Position numbers and translations under genes: made by a program. A stretch of DNA of 62,000 nt from Mesostigma viride (taxonomy: Eukaryota > Streptophyta > Mesostigmatophyceae > Mesostigmatales > Mesostigmataceae), in assembly GCA_009746045.1 (NCBI GenBank), contig RPFO01000667.1:2749273-2811272 (forward strand). The letters run 5' to 3'. Positions within the stretch are counted from its first letter, which is position 1, and every line of letters starts with the position of its first letter. Of the stretch, positions 22,601 to 33,680 are shown piece by piece. Below the pieces are notes generated by a model. That model had not been told where the DNA came from and made no database searches. It saw only the letters and a program-made list of their open reading frames with translations.

Positions 22601-25138
22601 TTACTCCCATGGAATAACCGTGTTCTGATCGTCGTAATCCTTTATGGCGTCAATCGCGCGGAGGTTGTGGTGCACGTAGATGAGGCGGTTGTGGTTGACA
22701 TGCGTCATGCGGTTTCGCTTGAGCGACTTGATCCAGCCGGCTTCGCTGTTGACACGCTCGACAGAGCCCGAGGAGACCGGCTGGGCCAGCACCTTGATCG
22801 CCACCTCCTGCAGCTCGGGCGTGGAGCCGCCCCAGGTGCGCCACCACTGGTACGGCACCATGCCCGGCGCCTGTGCCTGCCTCTTGCAGTCGCTCTGTGC
22901 AAATGCACCCTGCTGGTCGGTGTATTGCTCGTACTGCTTGATGGCCAGGTCGAAGGCTGCCTTGTCGCCCAGATGAATCTTGTTAATGCACGCGTGGAGG
23001 CCATCTGTCACCTGAGCAGGAGAGGGATAGTACGATGGGGGAAATAGTGGCAGTGCAATTAAGGATTGCAAAGAGGTTAGAGGACGTCTATTCAGGAACT
23101 GACAACGAAGGCTTCAGCCCTTCAATACCAATTTCCCACACATTGCTCAAAAGCCAAAATTAGCCATGGACTAATAACAAATAGCGTGCCATGAAGAAAA
23201 ATAAGAATTACTTAGCCATTTACTCACTTCCTTGATGGTATATTGTGCGTGGTCAGGGCCCCAGTACTTGGGATTGAGCGCGTAGCCAGCGGCGTGGATG
23301 ATGGAATGCATGTAATCCCAGCGCTTGCGCACGAGGACCTGCAGCTGCTTGGACAGGTCTTTGTGCAGCCCGCGGATGTCTTGCACAGCTATGAGGAGCT
23401 CGTACATCATGTAGTACAGCTCGCCTGTTGCTGGCTTGTCGCCGTCGAAAATCTTGAGCACGGCCTTCATGGGCTTGAAAATGTCAACGAGCATGCGCAC
23501 GCCGGACCAGAACTGCGGGCTGCCCACAATATCCTGGACCTGCGTGAACGCGGGCCACCACTTCTGCGTCTCGGCGTACTGCACCAACCCTTCGTCCTCG
23601 AAGGTGACCATGAGCCGGGTCTTGGCGTCGTGAACGCTCTCCGCCGAGTAAAACCTGAAGCAGCAATGCCATGAAAAAAATGATGCCATCGTCACAACTG
23701 TGAAAATGGAATTAGTAACACGCCAACAACAGTATGATTGTGTCTCAATTAAAGCAATGATAAACTAGCAGAATTAAGCGAAGATGATGAGAAAAAAGAG
23801 GGCGTAGCAAATTGTGGATATAACTCATGAAATCACAGCGATATACCTGGTGCCAAAGCGGGTGTCGCCGTACTTCTTGAGAGTCTTGGCGCTCTTGTCC
23901 AGGCCCATGAAAAAACTGTTGATCTTCTCGTGCCCCAGCACGAATACCACCACCGTGTTCACTTGTGTCAGGACCCTGTCCACCGCTGGCTCCTTGCCGA
24001 TGTCCTCGAAACACAGGTCCAGCGAGTGGGCACAACACCTGGAGATGATGATGTGCGGGAATGATGCCTCGAGGAGTTTCTTCATGTTCTCCATGGATGT
24101 TGTGGTGTCCGTAATCACCTGCACGACGTTCGCTCCGCCGACGGCCTCGATGTGAGGCTGTGCCAGTTCTGCCATGAATTCAGCAGACTTCACCTCCCCC
24201 GTCACGTGGTCGGATCCGACGAAGTATGTAAAGGTGGGCAGATGGAAGACGTTCATGATGTGAGATTCGCGACTGCAGTCTTTCCAGCCATCCGTGATGA
24301 ACGTCCCTCCCGTGCCTGCAGCCATCTGGGTCTTCTCCTTGACGTCCTTCTCCAAGTCCTTGGCAACGAGGGGTGCGTCCCGGGTCCGCATGGTATAAGA
24401 GCTTGGCGCCAGGTACTGCACCCCTCCTCGGCTGATGGCGGACAGAGCAGCTTTGAAATGCGCGTTATTCACAACGTTGAATGGGATACCGGCCGACATA
24501 AACCCCTTGCAAAGCAGCTTGTCGATGGCGGGCTTTCCCAGCCCGACAGCCGCGGCCATGGTCTGCTGGCGCAGTGCCGGCTGAGATGACTTGATCTCGA
24601 CGACGTCAGCAGTTGCACGTCCAGTCGAACCGGAGCCGGAGGAGGACGCCATGCGTTTGCCAAGTGCAGATGCGGGCCCGGCACCTCGCAGGAAGGTCGG
24701 CAGCTGTTCGCCGTTCTCGTCGACGTCGATGTCGTCTTCATCTCCGATGAGGCCGTTGTCGCTGTCATCATCGGCGCGAGCCATGTGCCTCTCTTCTGCG
24801 ATGCACTCCTGCTCACGGCGGGCACGAACCGCCTTCCTCCTGGTGGTTTGCAGCTTCGCCTGGAGCAGGCGTGGCCGCAGCTCGGTGGGCGGCTTCGAGC
24901 AGGGACTGACTCCAGCCGAGTGGGCAAACTCCCCTCCAAGAAAATGCGCAGTTGCCCTGCTCGTGCTGCCACGCCAAGCATGGTAACATCGGCTGCAGGT
25001 CATATCGTAGTTGTTGGTCAGCTTGTTGCCCTTGACAATTCTGTGCTTGGTGATGTACGTCCACACCGTTGTTCCTGACAAGTCGACGTCTTCGCCATCC
25101 TCGTCAGACATTGCACGATCCTCGTCAGACATTGACAT
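22601..25138 (-). CDS. hAT transposase, three exons
   Basis: Minus-strand gene with ATG at 25138. Exons are about 25138-23847, 23654-23228 and 23011-22601, all with GT...AG introns (donors CAG/GTATAT and GAA/GTGAGT; acceptors TTCAG and GCTCAG). The spliced frame is about 709 codons with no stop. Domains: acidic N terminus; BED-like zinc finger with CSRCYHAW; RNase H-like DDE core with FITDGWKD, VVQVITDTTTSMENMKKLL and CCAHSLDLCFEDIGK; C-terminal dimerisation segment with SGSVERVNSEAGW and KRNRMTH. It catalyses cut-and-paste transposition. The intact frame suggests recent activity and it may also mobilise hAT-A, whose ends match. Confidence 0.9.
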
Positions 25139-27274
25139 TTTTGCTCGCAATTCTCGTGTGCGGCCTGCGGCCGGGTGACAATTCTGCCTTTGCCAACAAA
25201 GCTCGCAGTTTTAAGCCTTGCATTTCTACAGATTCCCGCCCAAAAAAGGGGCCGTGAAGTGGGCAGCACGTACCCGACTGAAATTTCAAAATAAGATCCC
25301 GTCGAATTGTGAAAGTTCAGACGGGTCACTACTTAGTAGAGATACGAAATCTGTGCCTTCAAATCGTTGCCCTGTCGTTCTGGCATCCTAGCCGCGCAAA
25401 ACGTAAAAAAAACGCGGAAAACACGCCATCATACGGTATAATACGGTATTATACGTCATTATACGCTAAAACGTATTATAACGTATAAATCATACGCTCA
25501 AAGCCAGCGTATTACGTATTATACCGTATTATACCGTATTATACGGCGTATGATCTCACTCTGCTGTCGCCTATTTTATAGCTGTACGATCTCACTCAGC
25601 TGTCGCCTATTTTATAGCGGCAGAACTCGGCTCTGAATACCCTAAAATATTGTTGCGTAGCTCGGAAAACAAGTTACGAAGTTTGGCAGAAAAGCTTCGG
25701 ATCTTTGGGTTTGAAATCAATGGGTATGACACTCGTGAGGAGCTGGCGCAAAATATTTCAGCCAAGGTGGCGAAAATGTTAGCACAAGGTACAACAGGCA
25801 TTACAAACGATGAGGAACCGAACGGGGACTCCTCAGAGGAGGACACTGATGTCGGGGAAGCTTTGGCAGGGGCCAAAGAGGAGCAGGCGCAGGGATTTCG
25901 CCCCCCAGGTGCTAGCACAGTTGCTGGCGCACCAGGTGCCGTTTTTCCCGCCGTTTTTGGTCATATGGCGCCTGTCGTCGGAGGGGATGGCAGGAAACAG
26001 CTTGCAAATGCAGGGAGGAGCTTGGCAAACGCGGCTGGCGCTAGTTTTGGGGGAGGCGAGGGGGTGTCTGCAGTGCCACGCTCAGGCACTTTAAAAGCGG
26101 GCGCGCGCGGGGGAGGCAAGGAGGAGAAGGCAGGTCTCCCGCGCAGTGCCAAGGGGGACGGGGCGGCCGGAATGGGACTGAGCCCCGAAATGATGGCGCA
26201 GATGAATGCCCTCATGGGGGGCTTCCAACAGCTGGGGATTGGCGGCGCCCAGGGGTTGGGAGCCGCAGTACGGGTGCCAGCACCCAGCGTGCAGGAAGGG
26301 GGCGCATGGGGGGGGGCGGGGGCAGCAGGGCCCAGCCCTGCCGGGTGGACAAGCGGGCCCCATGGGTACCCGGGCACACCGACAGGCGTGGAAAGAACGC
26401 AAGGCCCAGCGTACGCTTACCCAGGGCAGATGGGTGCAGCCTGGCCTCAGCCCTACCCACCAGCGGGTACCGCGTACGGTACCTGGGTGCCAGCGGCTGG
26501 AACCCCGTACCACATGGCGCTCGCAGCAGCCCAAGGTGGGCAGAGGAAACGGGAGAGCAAGCGGTCCAAGTGCCGGGAGTGCGGGCATCGGCACTGCCGG
26601 TGCACGTCCAGCGACAGCACGAGCAGCGACTCGGAGGGGAGCGGGCGAGGGCGCGCGGGTGGCCGGGGCACAGGTGGGAGGTTGACCGACCTGCCAGTTA
26701 CCCGCGGGGTCAACCTGCTCGAGTACCTGCCGGCGGGGCGGGCGCTCAGCGTGGTGTGGGACGTGGAAGACCACAAGTACCACCAGCGCACGGCCCCCAA
26801 GCACATGGAGACCGCCATACAGGGCCACAACGGCAACATGGTGGCCTGGCTGAACGTGCAAAGGGCCCCCGTGCTGCGCCAGCAGAAGGAGGGGACGGGA
26901 CTTGGGTGGGCATCCAAGGAGAGGATGGAGCTGGCCCAGAACCTGTGCCACGTCTGGGATACGCTCAACAAGGAGCTCAGTCCCAACGTGTGCAGCGAGC
27001 TGGCGGGCGTGGAGTACCTGGCGCTCTGCGTGGAGGCTCTCCTGCTGGTGGAGACCAGCGGGTCTTGGAACGCGTCCGGGTACATGCTGTCCCTATGCAT
27101 GTCTCAACTCGTTCACTCCATCATTGAGGGCTCCAGACATTATTTTTTACAAAATACGTTTACGCACAAGAGACTCTTGGACCAAAGTCGCATAATTGGT
27201 GAATAAAGCATCTGCAGGCCCCCCCAGCCAGCTGATGCTGCCATCTCACTCCCCTCAGGGTGGGTTGGGTGGGC

Positions 27275-27983
27275 TAATAAAAACGAATACCAGCACAGGC
27301 ACACCTCGGCTGGTTATATGCCAGCACTTTTTCTCAGACTTGGGCCGGCGGCGGCCCAGGTCCTTCTAATTTGGGTCGAAACACAATTCCGTGACCCATA
27401 CAATATTCGTACACCATGCGAAGTGGCCGCGTACTTGCCCACTGTGGCGGATGCAAGTCCGGTACACCTGGTTTTGGCGCCAAAAGCACCCTTGGCCAGT
27501 TGTACTACAAGGAACCCATCCCTACTAATTCTTTTGACTTTGTACTACGTTTAGTCTTGGTCTACTACACCCCAGTAGGTCCGTTCACCTCCTGAGCGTC
27601 CAGTGCTACGCCGAAGCACGTCAGCACTGGTTTGAACTAGAATGAACTAGTTTGAAGTAGTTTGAAGTAGACTGTACTACCCTGTAGGCCAAGTGAAGTA
27701 CTTGGAACTACGTCCAAGTACTTAGAACCAGTTTACAAGTTACTTGTACGGACTTTCACCCTATTAAAGGGCAGATCTCGTACCACCACACTGGCGCCCC
27801 TTATTAAATTCCAGGGCCCTTATAAATTGTGACTACTGCCCCTTATAAAAGACCAGGGCCTATTATAAAATATTAAATGCTCTATTTATTTTTTATATGT
27901 GCTGTCACCCAGCGGCGTCCCCCGCCTCCTTCGCTCCCTCCGCCCCGACAAATCAGGGAATCCAGATCGAGGGAGATCAACCA
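27275..27983 (-). repeat. A2 repeat of NA-2
   Basis: NA-family A repeat, paired with 29685-30393. Confidence 0.9.
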
Positions 27984-29684
27984 TCCCTATGCATGTCTCA
28001 ACTCGTTCACTCCATCATTGAGGGCTCCAGACATTATTTTTTACAAAATACGTTTACGCACAAGAGACTCTTGGACCAAAGTCGCATAATTGGTGAATAA
28101 AGCATCTGCAGGCCCCCCCAGCCAGCTGATGCTGCCATCTCACTCCCCGCTTCCCCCAGCCTGGCCATTCTGGCCGTGGAGGACCCGTCACCAATAGTGT
28201 AGGCCTAGCATGCCTGCTAGAGTGCCCCTCACTTACTGGTCGCGGGGAAGCCTGTCACCAACAGTGGGGCCCCAGCTTGTCTGCTGGAGTGCGCCCCACT
28301 AGCGAAGTCTCAAACAATGCCTTGATCCCCCTTGGATAGGAGAGAACAGCGTCCAACCGTAGGTACGGTCAATCAATCCCCCACACCTTTCCCCCCTCCT
28401 CGTCCAGCGAAAATAGCTGGCACGTCTGCCACTTCCACCCTACACCATCCTCCTCGCGCTCCTCATGCCATAACTGTCACGATCCAGTGCTATGGCCCAG
28501 CGACTCGCCAAAAGTCACATGCCACAAGCTGCCGCTACGGTCACAGCCCTCTGTTTGCAGGGCGTAACCCGGGGTGCAAGCATCCCCAGGTACTCGCCCT
28601 AGAGGGCTGCCGGCGGCATACATAGCAAGGTGTAATCTCCATTCCATTCTCAGGACAGCTAGCTGGTCACTTAGGCTATCTTGAGCAAGCGTCCCTGCTC
28701 TTAGCCCTCACAACCGTCAAAACCAGCCGGTCTCACCAGGCTCCCCCCATTGCCTGCCCACCTCTTGGATGCCATTACAGATGTCATCCCAAAGCTCTCA
28801 GGGTACTAGCCTGGCAGCGCCCAAAAGTCTTTTTACGTAGGCCGCTCATTTTGCCTCCCCCCAGTTCCAAAACACCACAGTCCTTAGCTCCCCAAAGCCG
28901 TCAAGAAAGGCACCTCCCCCAACCGGCCACCTCTGGCCCAAGGCCGCCGAGCCGCCCTACCACCACGTAAGCCCTCGAGAAATAAAATCCAGGGAGCCAC
29001 ACCCAGCGCTCCTTCAGCCACCGGTTTTCCCCATAAATTTCGGCTCCACATATTCTTTTTCACGTTACCATCACGTAATGGACCAGCCGACCCGCTCCTT
29101 CAAAGCCATGGGGCTGTGACGCGGTATGCCCTGCCCGCAAAGCCCCGAGAGCCAAAGATAGCTAATGATGCCGCATTCAGATCTTGGGCAGCCGGCTTTG
29201 CAGCCTACTATATTTTTTACACTGCTCGTCGTTGAGGGTCATCATGCAAGGCAGTATCAAACGTAAAACAGCTCGAACAAGCACGCCCAGGGCCGAAATA
29301 AAATTTTCGTTCCCTTACCGCACTTTCCGGCCTTGCGACTCAATTTCGGGTCCAAATTTCTATGCCCACCCCTCAAACGACGGGACAGCAGCCGGCCACC
29401 TTTGCTCGTCGTTTAGGACCTTCGAAACAGGTCCAAGCAACCTTTATTCGCCTCGTCCCAGGTCAGTTAAGGCCGAAAAAGATTGCCGGCACCCTACCGC
29501 AGATTTCGGCACTAAATCCGCAATTTCTGCCCCGATTTTCAACGACTGGCCCTCAAACGACCGTTTGGACGCCGACCACCGTCGCGCGTCTCCAAATAAA
29601 ATTCATTCCCAGCCCCCCCGGACTCGGGGAGGCTTTTTGCATTCGTTTAAATCATTGCCAGCCACCATGGCTGGCCGTCACCAC

Positions 29685-30393
29685 TAATAAAAACGAATAC
29701 CAGCACAGGCACACCTCGGCTGGTTATATGCCAGCACTTTTTCTCAGACTTGGGCCGGCGGCGGCCCAGGTCCTTCTAATTCGGGTCGAAACACAATTCC
29801 GTGACCCATACAATATTCGTACACCATGCGAAGTGGCCGCGTACTTGCCCACTGTGGCGGATGCAAGTCCGGTACACCTGGTTTTGGCGCCAAAAGCACC
29901 CTTGGCCAGTTGTACTACAAGGAACCCATCCCTACTAATTCTTTTGACATTGTACTACGTTTAGTCTTGGTCTACTACACCCCAGTAGGTCCGTTCACCT
30001 CCTGAGCGTCCAGTGCTACGCCGAAGCACGTCAGCACTGGTTTGAACTAGAATGAACTAGTTTGAAGTAGTTTGAAGTAGACTGTACTACCCTGTAGGCC
30101 AAGTGAAGTACTTGGAACTACGTCCAAGTACTTAGAACCAGTTTACAAGTTACTTGTACGGACTTTCACCCTATTAAAGGGCAGATCTCGTACCACCACA
30201 CTGGCGCCCCTTATTAAATTCCAGGGCCCTTATAAATTGTGACTACTGCCCCTTATAAAAGACCAGGGCCTATTATAAAATATTAAATGCTCTATTTATT
30301 TTTTATATGTGCTGTCACCCAGCGGCGTCCCCCGCCTCCTTCGCTCCCTCCGCCCCGACAAATCAGGGAATCCAGATCGAGGGAGATCAACCA
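29685..30393 (-). repeat. A1 repeat of NA-2
   Basis: NA-family A repeat whose outer end, ATCAACCA, abuts ORF1 of YR copy 1. Confidence 0.9.
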
Positions 30394-30540
30394 CCCTACC
30401 GGCCGGCAGGGGGTGTCCGCACGCGGGCGGCTCGACGAGCGCTGCGGGCACACAAGAAGGAGCGCGATGCGTTGGCGTCGGCGCGAGGAAAGGAGGACAA
30501 GGCGGAGGGAGGAGTGGCGGGCTCTTCCCAGAAGAAGTGA

Positions 30541-32500
30541 GAGGGCGAGGTGTATTCCCCCTCCCAGAGGTGGCCATCAAGCCCCTGGACCGCGCGCGCC
30601 TACGGTCCCGACGTAGGTATCAGCGGGCCATGCGGCGGCGGGCCCTGCTCCTGCGCAGCGCGCGAATCGTGGATGGCCTCAACTGGTTGTGGAGGGGAGC
30701 ACAGGAACCGCCTGAAACGGGTCCTGTCGGTGGCATGCGGATGGCTTTGCCCGCACCTGTTGCCCAGGAGCCCGCGGGTTGCGGTACCAGCGGGGTGTCC
30801 TTAGTGACCCCCTGCACTGCGGCCCAGCAGGCGGCCCTACAAGGGCTGGAGATTGCCGCCCAGGTCCATGAGCGCCGGCTGAGAGCCGTAGCGGCAGAGG
30901 ACCTGGTGCATGACGTTGAGTCTGGGCCCTATGGGCCCGACGGGCAATATGAAATAATTGCCCCGGAGAGACTTGCGCTGCCCGCGGGCGGAGTGGCGGG
31001 CAGCGTGCCGCTGATGGACTGCCTCCCCCCCAGTGGAGGGAGGTATATGGCAATATAAAAAATATTTTGAGGGAAGAGGCAGCGCAGCCAGGGCGTCGAC
31101 GGCGAGTAACGCATGGCTGTGCGAGCGACACGGAGTACGCGCGCCTGAGCGTGCGGCTGGCGGAGACCGGGATGACAGAGTATAGCGAGGAGGAACCACC
31201 GGTCACCAACGGCCTGTTCGGCGTGCCCAAGCGCGATCCAGGGGTGGTGGACCCGTCAGCCCAGCGCCAGCGACTCATCTGCAACATGGTGCAGAGCAAC
31301 GACAAGTTCCTCACCCCTGGCAGCTGTTACCTGCCAGATGTGGGGGCGGTGGCCGAGATGGCCGGGGGCGCGCCCAGCTACTCGAGTAAAACGGACCTGG
31401 AGACGTACTACTACCGCTTCTCTGTGCCAACGGAGTGGCGGAAGTGGTTCGCGCTGCCCCCAGTCTGGTCAGACGAGGTCGGCCAACCAGGGGAGCGCCG
31501 CCGGCTCTATCCCAGGTTCCGTGTTCTGGTGATGGGGTGGTCCCACTCGGTCCTGTTGGCGCAGGTGGCGCACATGCAGACCCTGTTCGGGCCGGGGAAG
31601 CTGAACCCCGGGCTGAGTGTGAGCGTCCCGATGCATCAGCTCGGGGTGCGCACAGTGCGTGAGGGAGGACGGGAGTGGATGGAGTTGGTGGGGGCCGCCG
31701 AGCTTGACTGGCAGCTGCTGCCCGAGGACCCTCCTCGGCCGGCGCAGTTGGTCATGATCGACGACCTGGGCACCACACACGCGCGCAGCGCAGCGGAGGC
31801 GAACGCGCTGCTGGACCGCGCATGCACTGAGTGCTACGCGCCAGCTGGCCTGGTGGTGAATGAGAAAAAGGTCGAGCGGGCGCGGGAGGGCCAAGCTGTG
31901 GAGATCCTGGGCATCGAGTTTCACCAAGATGGGAGCTTGTGGCCGTCGGCGAAGCGACTAGCCCTCCTCGTCCATGACACTGAGGCGGTGCTGGCCCGGG
32001 GACGAGCAAGCTACCATGAGCTGGCCTCCCTACTGGGACGCTGGGTATGGATCCAACTGCTTCGCAGGAGTCTGCTAAGCATCTGGTTCCATGCCTACAG
32101 GATGCTCCACCAAGTGCTGGCCCTCCGCAAGGGAGGACGCTTCCAACTCTGGGCAAGTGTGCGCCGGGAGCTCTGGGCGGCTGTCTGCCTGGCTCCCCTG
32201 GTGCATGCGCAGCGCAACCAGCCGCTGGACACCACCGTCGTGGCCAGTGACGCGTCGAGCCGGGGCTCCGGTGTGGTGTACGCCCGTCTGGCAGAGGCAG
32301 ACGTGAAAGCTTTGTCCAACTGCCGTGAGATGAAGGGGTGGAAGACTCTGTGTGTCGGGTCGGAAGAGGTCGGTGTGGAGCGAACGGGGGAGAGGGAACA
32401 TCGGGCGGTGGCGACCGCCCGCTGGCGTGTGGCGGTGAAACACCGGTGGAGGACGCGGGGCGCACATCAATGAGAAAGAGGCGCGCGCAGCCGTGCAGAG
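30541..32500 (+). pseudogene. YR copy 1 ORF2: reverse transcriptase and RNase H
   Basis: The frame overlaps the end of ORF1 in the -1 phase, beginning around FPEEVRGRGVFPLPEV. The RT has NGLFGVPKRD, RLICNMVQSN, KTDLETYYYRF (first catalytic Asp), LVMGWSHSVLLAQ, and VMIDDLGTTH near 31751-31780 (catalytic IDD in place of the usual YVDD). RNase H follows with VVASDASSRGSG near 32238. These are DIRS/PAT-class motifs. Frameshifts relative to the other copies lie at about 31030 (a C-run with seven rather than eight C) and at about 32450 (two G missing in G-runs). Both are homopolymer changes, so either mutation or assembly error. Confidence 0.85.
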
Positions 32501-32777
32501 CCTGGAGTGGGGGCTGCGCACGCGGGCCCGGTGGGGGCGACGGCACGTACGGCTGGTGGATAGCTCCGCCGTTCTGGGCGCACTGGTGAAGGGGCGGTCA
32601 TCATCTTACCGCCTCAACACGTGGTGCCGCCGCGCTGCCGCCCTGGGCTGTGCCAGCAACACCAGGTACCACTGGGTGTACATCCGCTCGGAGCGAAACC
32701 CCGCTGACGCGCCCAGCCGGGGCCGGTGGGTGCGGGACCTTACCGCCGATGGCGATGTGGAGAGTAACCCGGGGCCG
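32501..32777 (+). pseudogene. RNase H C-terminal part of YR copy 1, ending in 2A motif
   Basis: After the 32450 frameshift the frame continues with EARAAVQSLEWGL (second acidic residue), RHVRLVDSSAVLG (third Asp) and RSERNPADAPSR, the closing RNase H segment typical of DIRS and pararetrovirus-like enzymes. It then runs through RWVRDLTAD directly into the 2A-like motif. From here the frame is uninterrupted into the tyrosine recombinase. Confidence 0.8.
32751..32777 (+). other. 2A-like ribosome-skipping motif, complete
   Basis: Encodes GDVESNPGP, an exact match to the core D-[VI]-E-x-N-P-G-P at which ribosomes fail to form the Gly-Pro bond and release the upstream protein. It lies between the RNase H end and the recombinase start, in frame with the latter. 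Upstream residues are RWVRDLTAD. In copies 2 and 3 the same codons are at 36404-36430 and 58796-58819. Confidence 0.75.
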
Positions 32778-33680
32778 GGAGGGCGGCAGGAGCTACTGGA
32801 GAGCACCGTGCTGCCCGCGACCCTGCGCAGCTACCATCGCGCAGTGATCGCGTACCTTCTTTGGGCTGAGCCCTATGGTGCTGTACCGCCGGAGGAAGCG
32901 GAGAGCGTGTTCTGCGAGTGGCTCGTGTCTGTCTACGAGGATGGAGGGGGAGCAGGGCGTTCCATGTGCATGAGGGCGCTGTGTGGGCTGCAACTGTACT
33001 ACCCCAGCCAAGTGCAGGGGTGGCGCGAGGCCCGCCGACTCCTGTACGGGTGGCAGCGACGCGTGCAAACCCATAGCCCCAATCCGGTGCCGTGGGAGCT
33101 GCTCTACCTGGTGGTGCAGATCCTCCGCTGGCAGGGGGCGCCCATGGCAGCAGCCGTGTGCGTCATCACTTTCCAGCAATACCTGCGCATCGGGGAGGCC
33201 TTCAAGCTCCGAGTGGGGGACGTGGCGCTGCGCGGCGACCGTCGCCTGGGGCAGCGAGGCCTGGGCGCGCTGCTTCTGCGGGATCCCAAGACAGCCAAGG
33301 GGGGTGCACAGGCGGTGGTGGTGCAGGACCCCCTCTCGCTGTACGTGCTCGAGCGCCTGTGCGCTGGGCGGGAGCCCGAGGAGCCCTTGTTTGGGAGCCT
33401 CAACTACAGCCAGTTCTCTCGTCGGTGGCACGCGGCGTGGGATGTTCTGGGCCTGCGGGGGATGTTTCCGCCCTACTCCATGCGACATGGTGGGGCAACG
33501 TACGACTACCTGCAGGGCGTTTCACTCCCAGACATCCAGAAGCGCGGGCGTTGGCGCCAGTTCAAGTCGGTGGACCACTACGTGGGCCTGCACCGTGCTC
33601 TAGCGGTGCAAGTGCCGCGGTGGGTGTGGTTGCTGGCTGAGGAGTTCCCCCCCGCTCAGTGGAGTTCACACTGGCAGTAG
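32775..33680 (+). CDS. Tyrosine recombinase of YR copy 1
   Basis: It begins at the Pro of the 2A motif and runs about 300 codons to the stop at 33680. An N-terminal SAM-like helical domain (LPATLRSYHRAVIAYLL...) precedes the catalytic core: QQYLRIGEAFKLRVGD with the first Arg, a Lys-containing beta region (DPKTAKGGAQAVVV), YSMRHGGATYDYL with the second Arg, KRGRW, and VDHYVGL with the candidate nucleophile Tyr. The His of the usual HxxR box is Tyr in all three copies. It would integrate a circular DNA intermediate without target duplication. The frame is intact and the same in copies 2 and 3. Confidence 0.9.
   Translation, partial: PGGRQELLESTVLPATLRSYHRAVIAYLLWAEPYGAVPPEEAESVFCEWLVSVYEDGGGAGRSMCMRALCGLQLYYPSQVQGWREARRLLYGWQRRVQTHSPNPVPWELLYLVVQILRWQGAPMAAAVCVITFQQYLRIGEAFKLRVGDVALRGDRRLGQRGLGALLLRDPKTAKGGAQAVVVQDPLSLYVLERLCAGREPEEPLFGSLNYSQFSRRWHAAWDVLGLRGMFPPYSMRHGGATYDYLQGVSLPDIQKRGRWRQFKSVDHYVGLHRALAVQVPRWVWLLAEEFPPAQWSSHWQ

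Larger units (their letters stand above)
21901..25563 (-). mobile_element. hAT-B: autonomous hAT transposon
   Basis: Inverted ends CAGAGTGAGATC (21901) and its complement (ending 25563) enclose a spliced hAT transposase on the minus strand. Subterminal arrays of TATAATACGG-like words lie at 21945-22000 and 25430-25555. The left flank is ORF1 of YR copy 1. The right junction is complex: CTGTCGCCTATTTTATAGC occurs twice (25564 and about 25600), separated by a second TIR-like end, TACGATCTCACTCAG. A clean 8-bp duplication is therefore not visible, unlike hAT-A. Confidence 0.85.
27090..30393 (-). mobile_element. NA-2: complete non-autonomous YR element
   Basis: 3,304 bp inserted in ORF1 of YR copy 1. 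Plus-strand order is B2' 27090-27274, A2' 27275-27983, B1' 27984 to about 28144, internal to 29684, A1' 29685-30393. The empty site is seen in copy 2 near 38758 (CATGCTG/CCCTACC), and the flanks of NA-2 rejoin it exactly with no target duplication. This is the only uninterrupted copy here and so the best reference for the NA family. Confidence 0.85.
21794..30540 (+). pseudogene. YR copy 1 ORF1 (Gag-like), split by two insertions
   Basis: Tandem ATGs at 21794/21797 open MMASGDENASETGD, which runs to 21900 where hAT-B begins. The frame resumes at about 25600 (AYFIAAELGSEY) and continues to 27089, then resumes after NA-2 at 30394 and stops at 30538-30540. Joined by eye the frame stays open, so both insertions hit a once-intact ORF. 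Visible parts: a predicted helical N terminus, a Gly/Ala/Pro-rich middle, a Cys/His cluster KCRECGHRHCRC near 26560, a Ser/Asp and Arg/Gly stretch, then a conserved C-terminal domain with LEYLPAGRALSVVWDVEDHK. Role as Gag is inferred from position. Confidence 0.65.

Noticed and set aside
29184-29687. 167-codon open frame present in several NA copies (also 10267-10722, 18864-19316, 53972-54475)
   Set aside because: It lies antisense to the element, and the copies are near-identical DNA, so conservation of the frame is explained by descent. It resembles no known protein.
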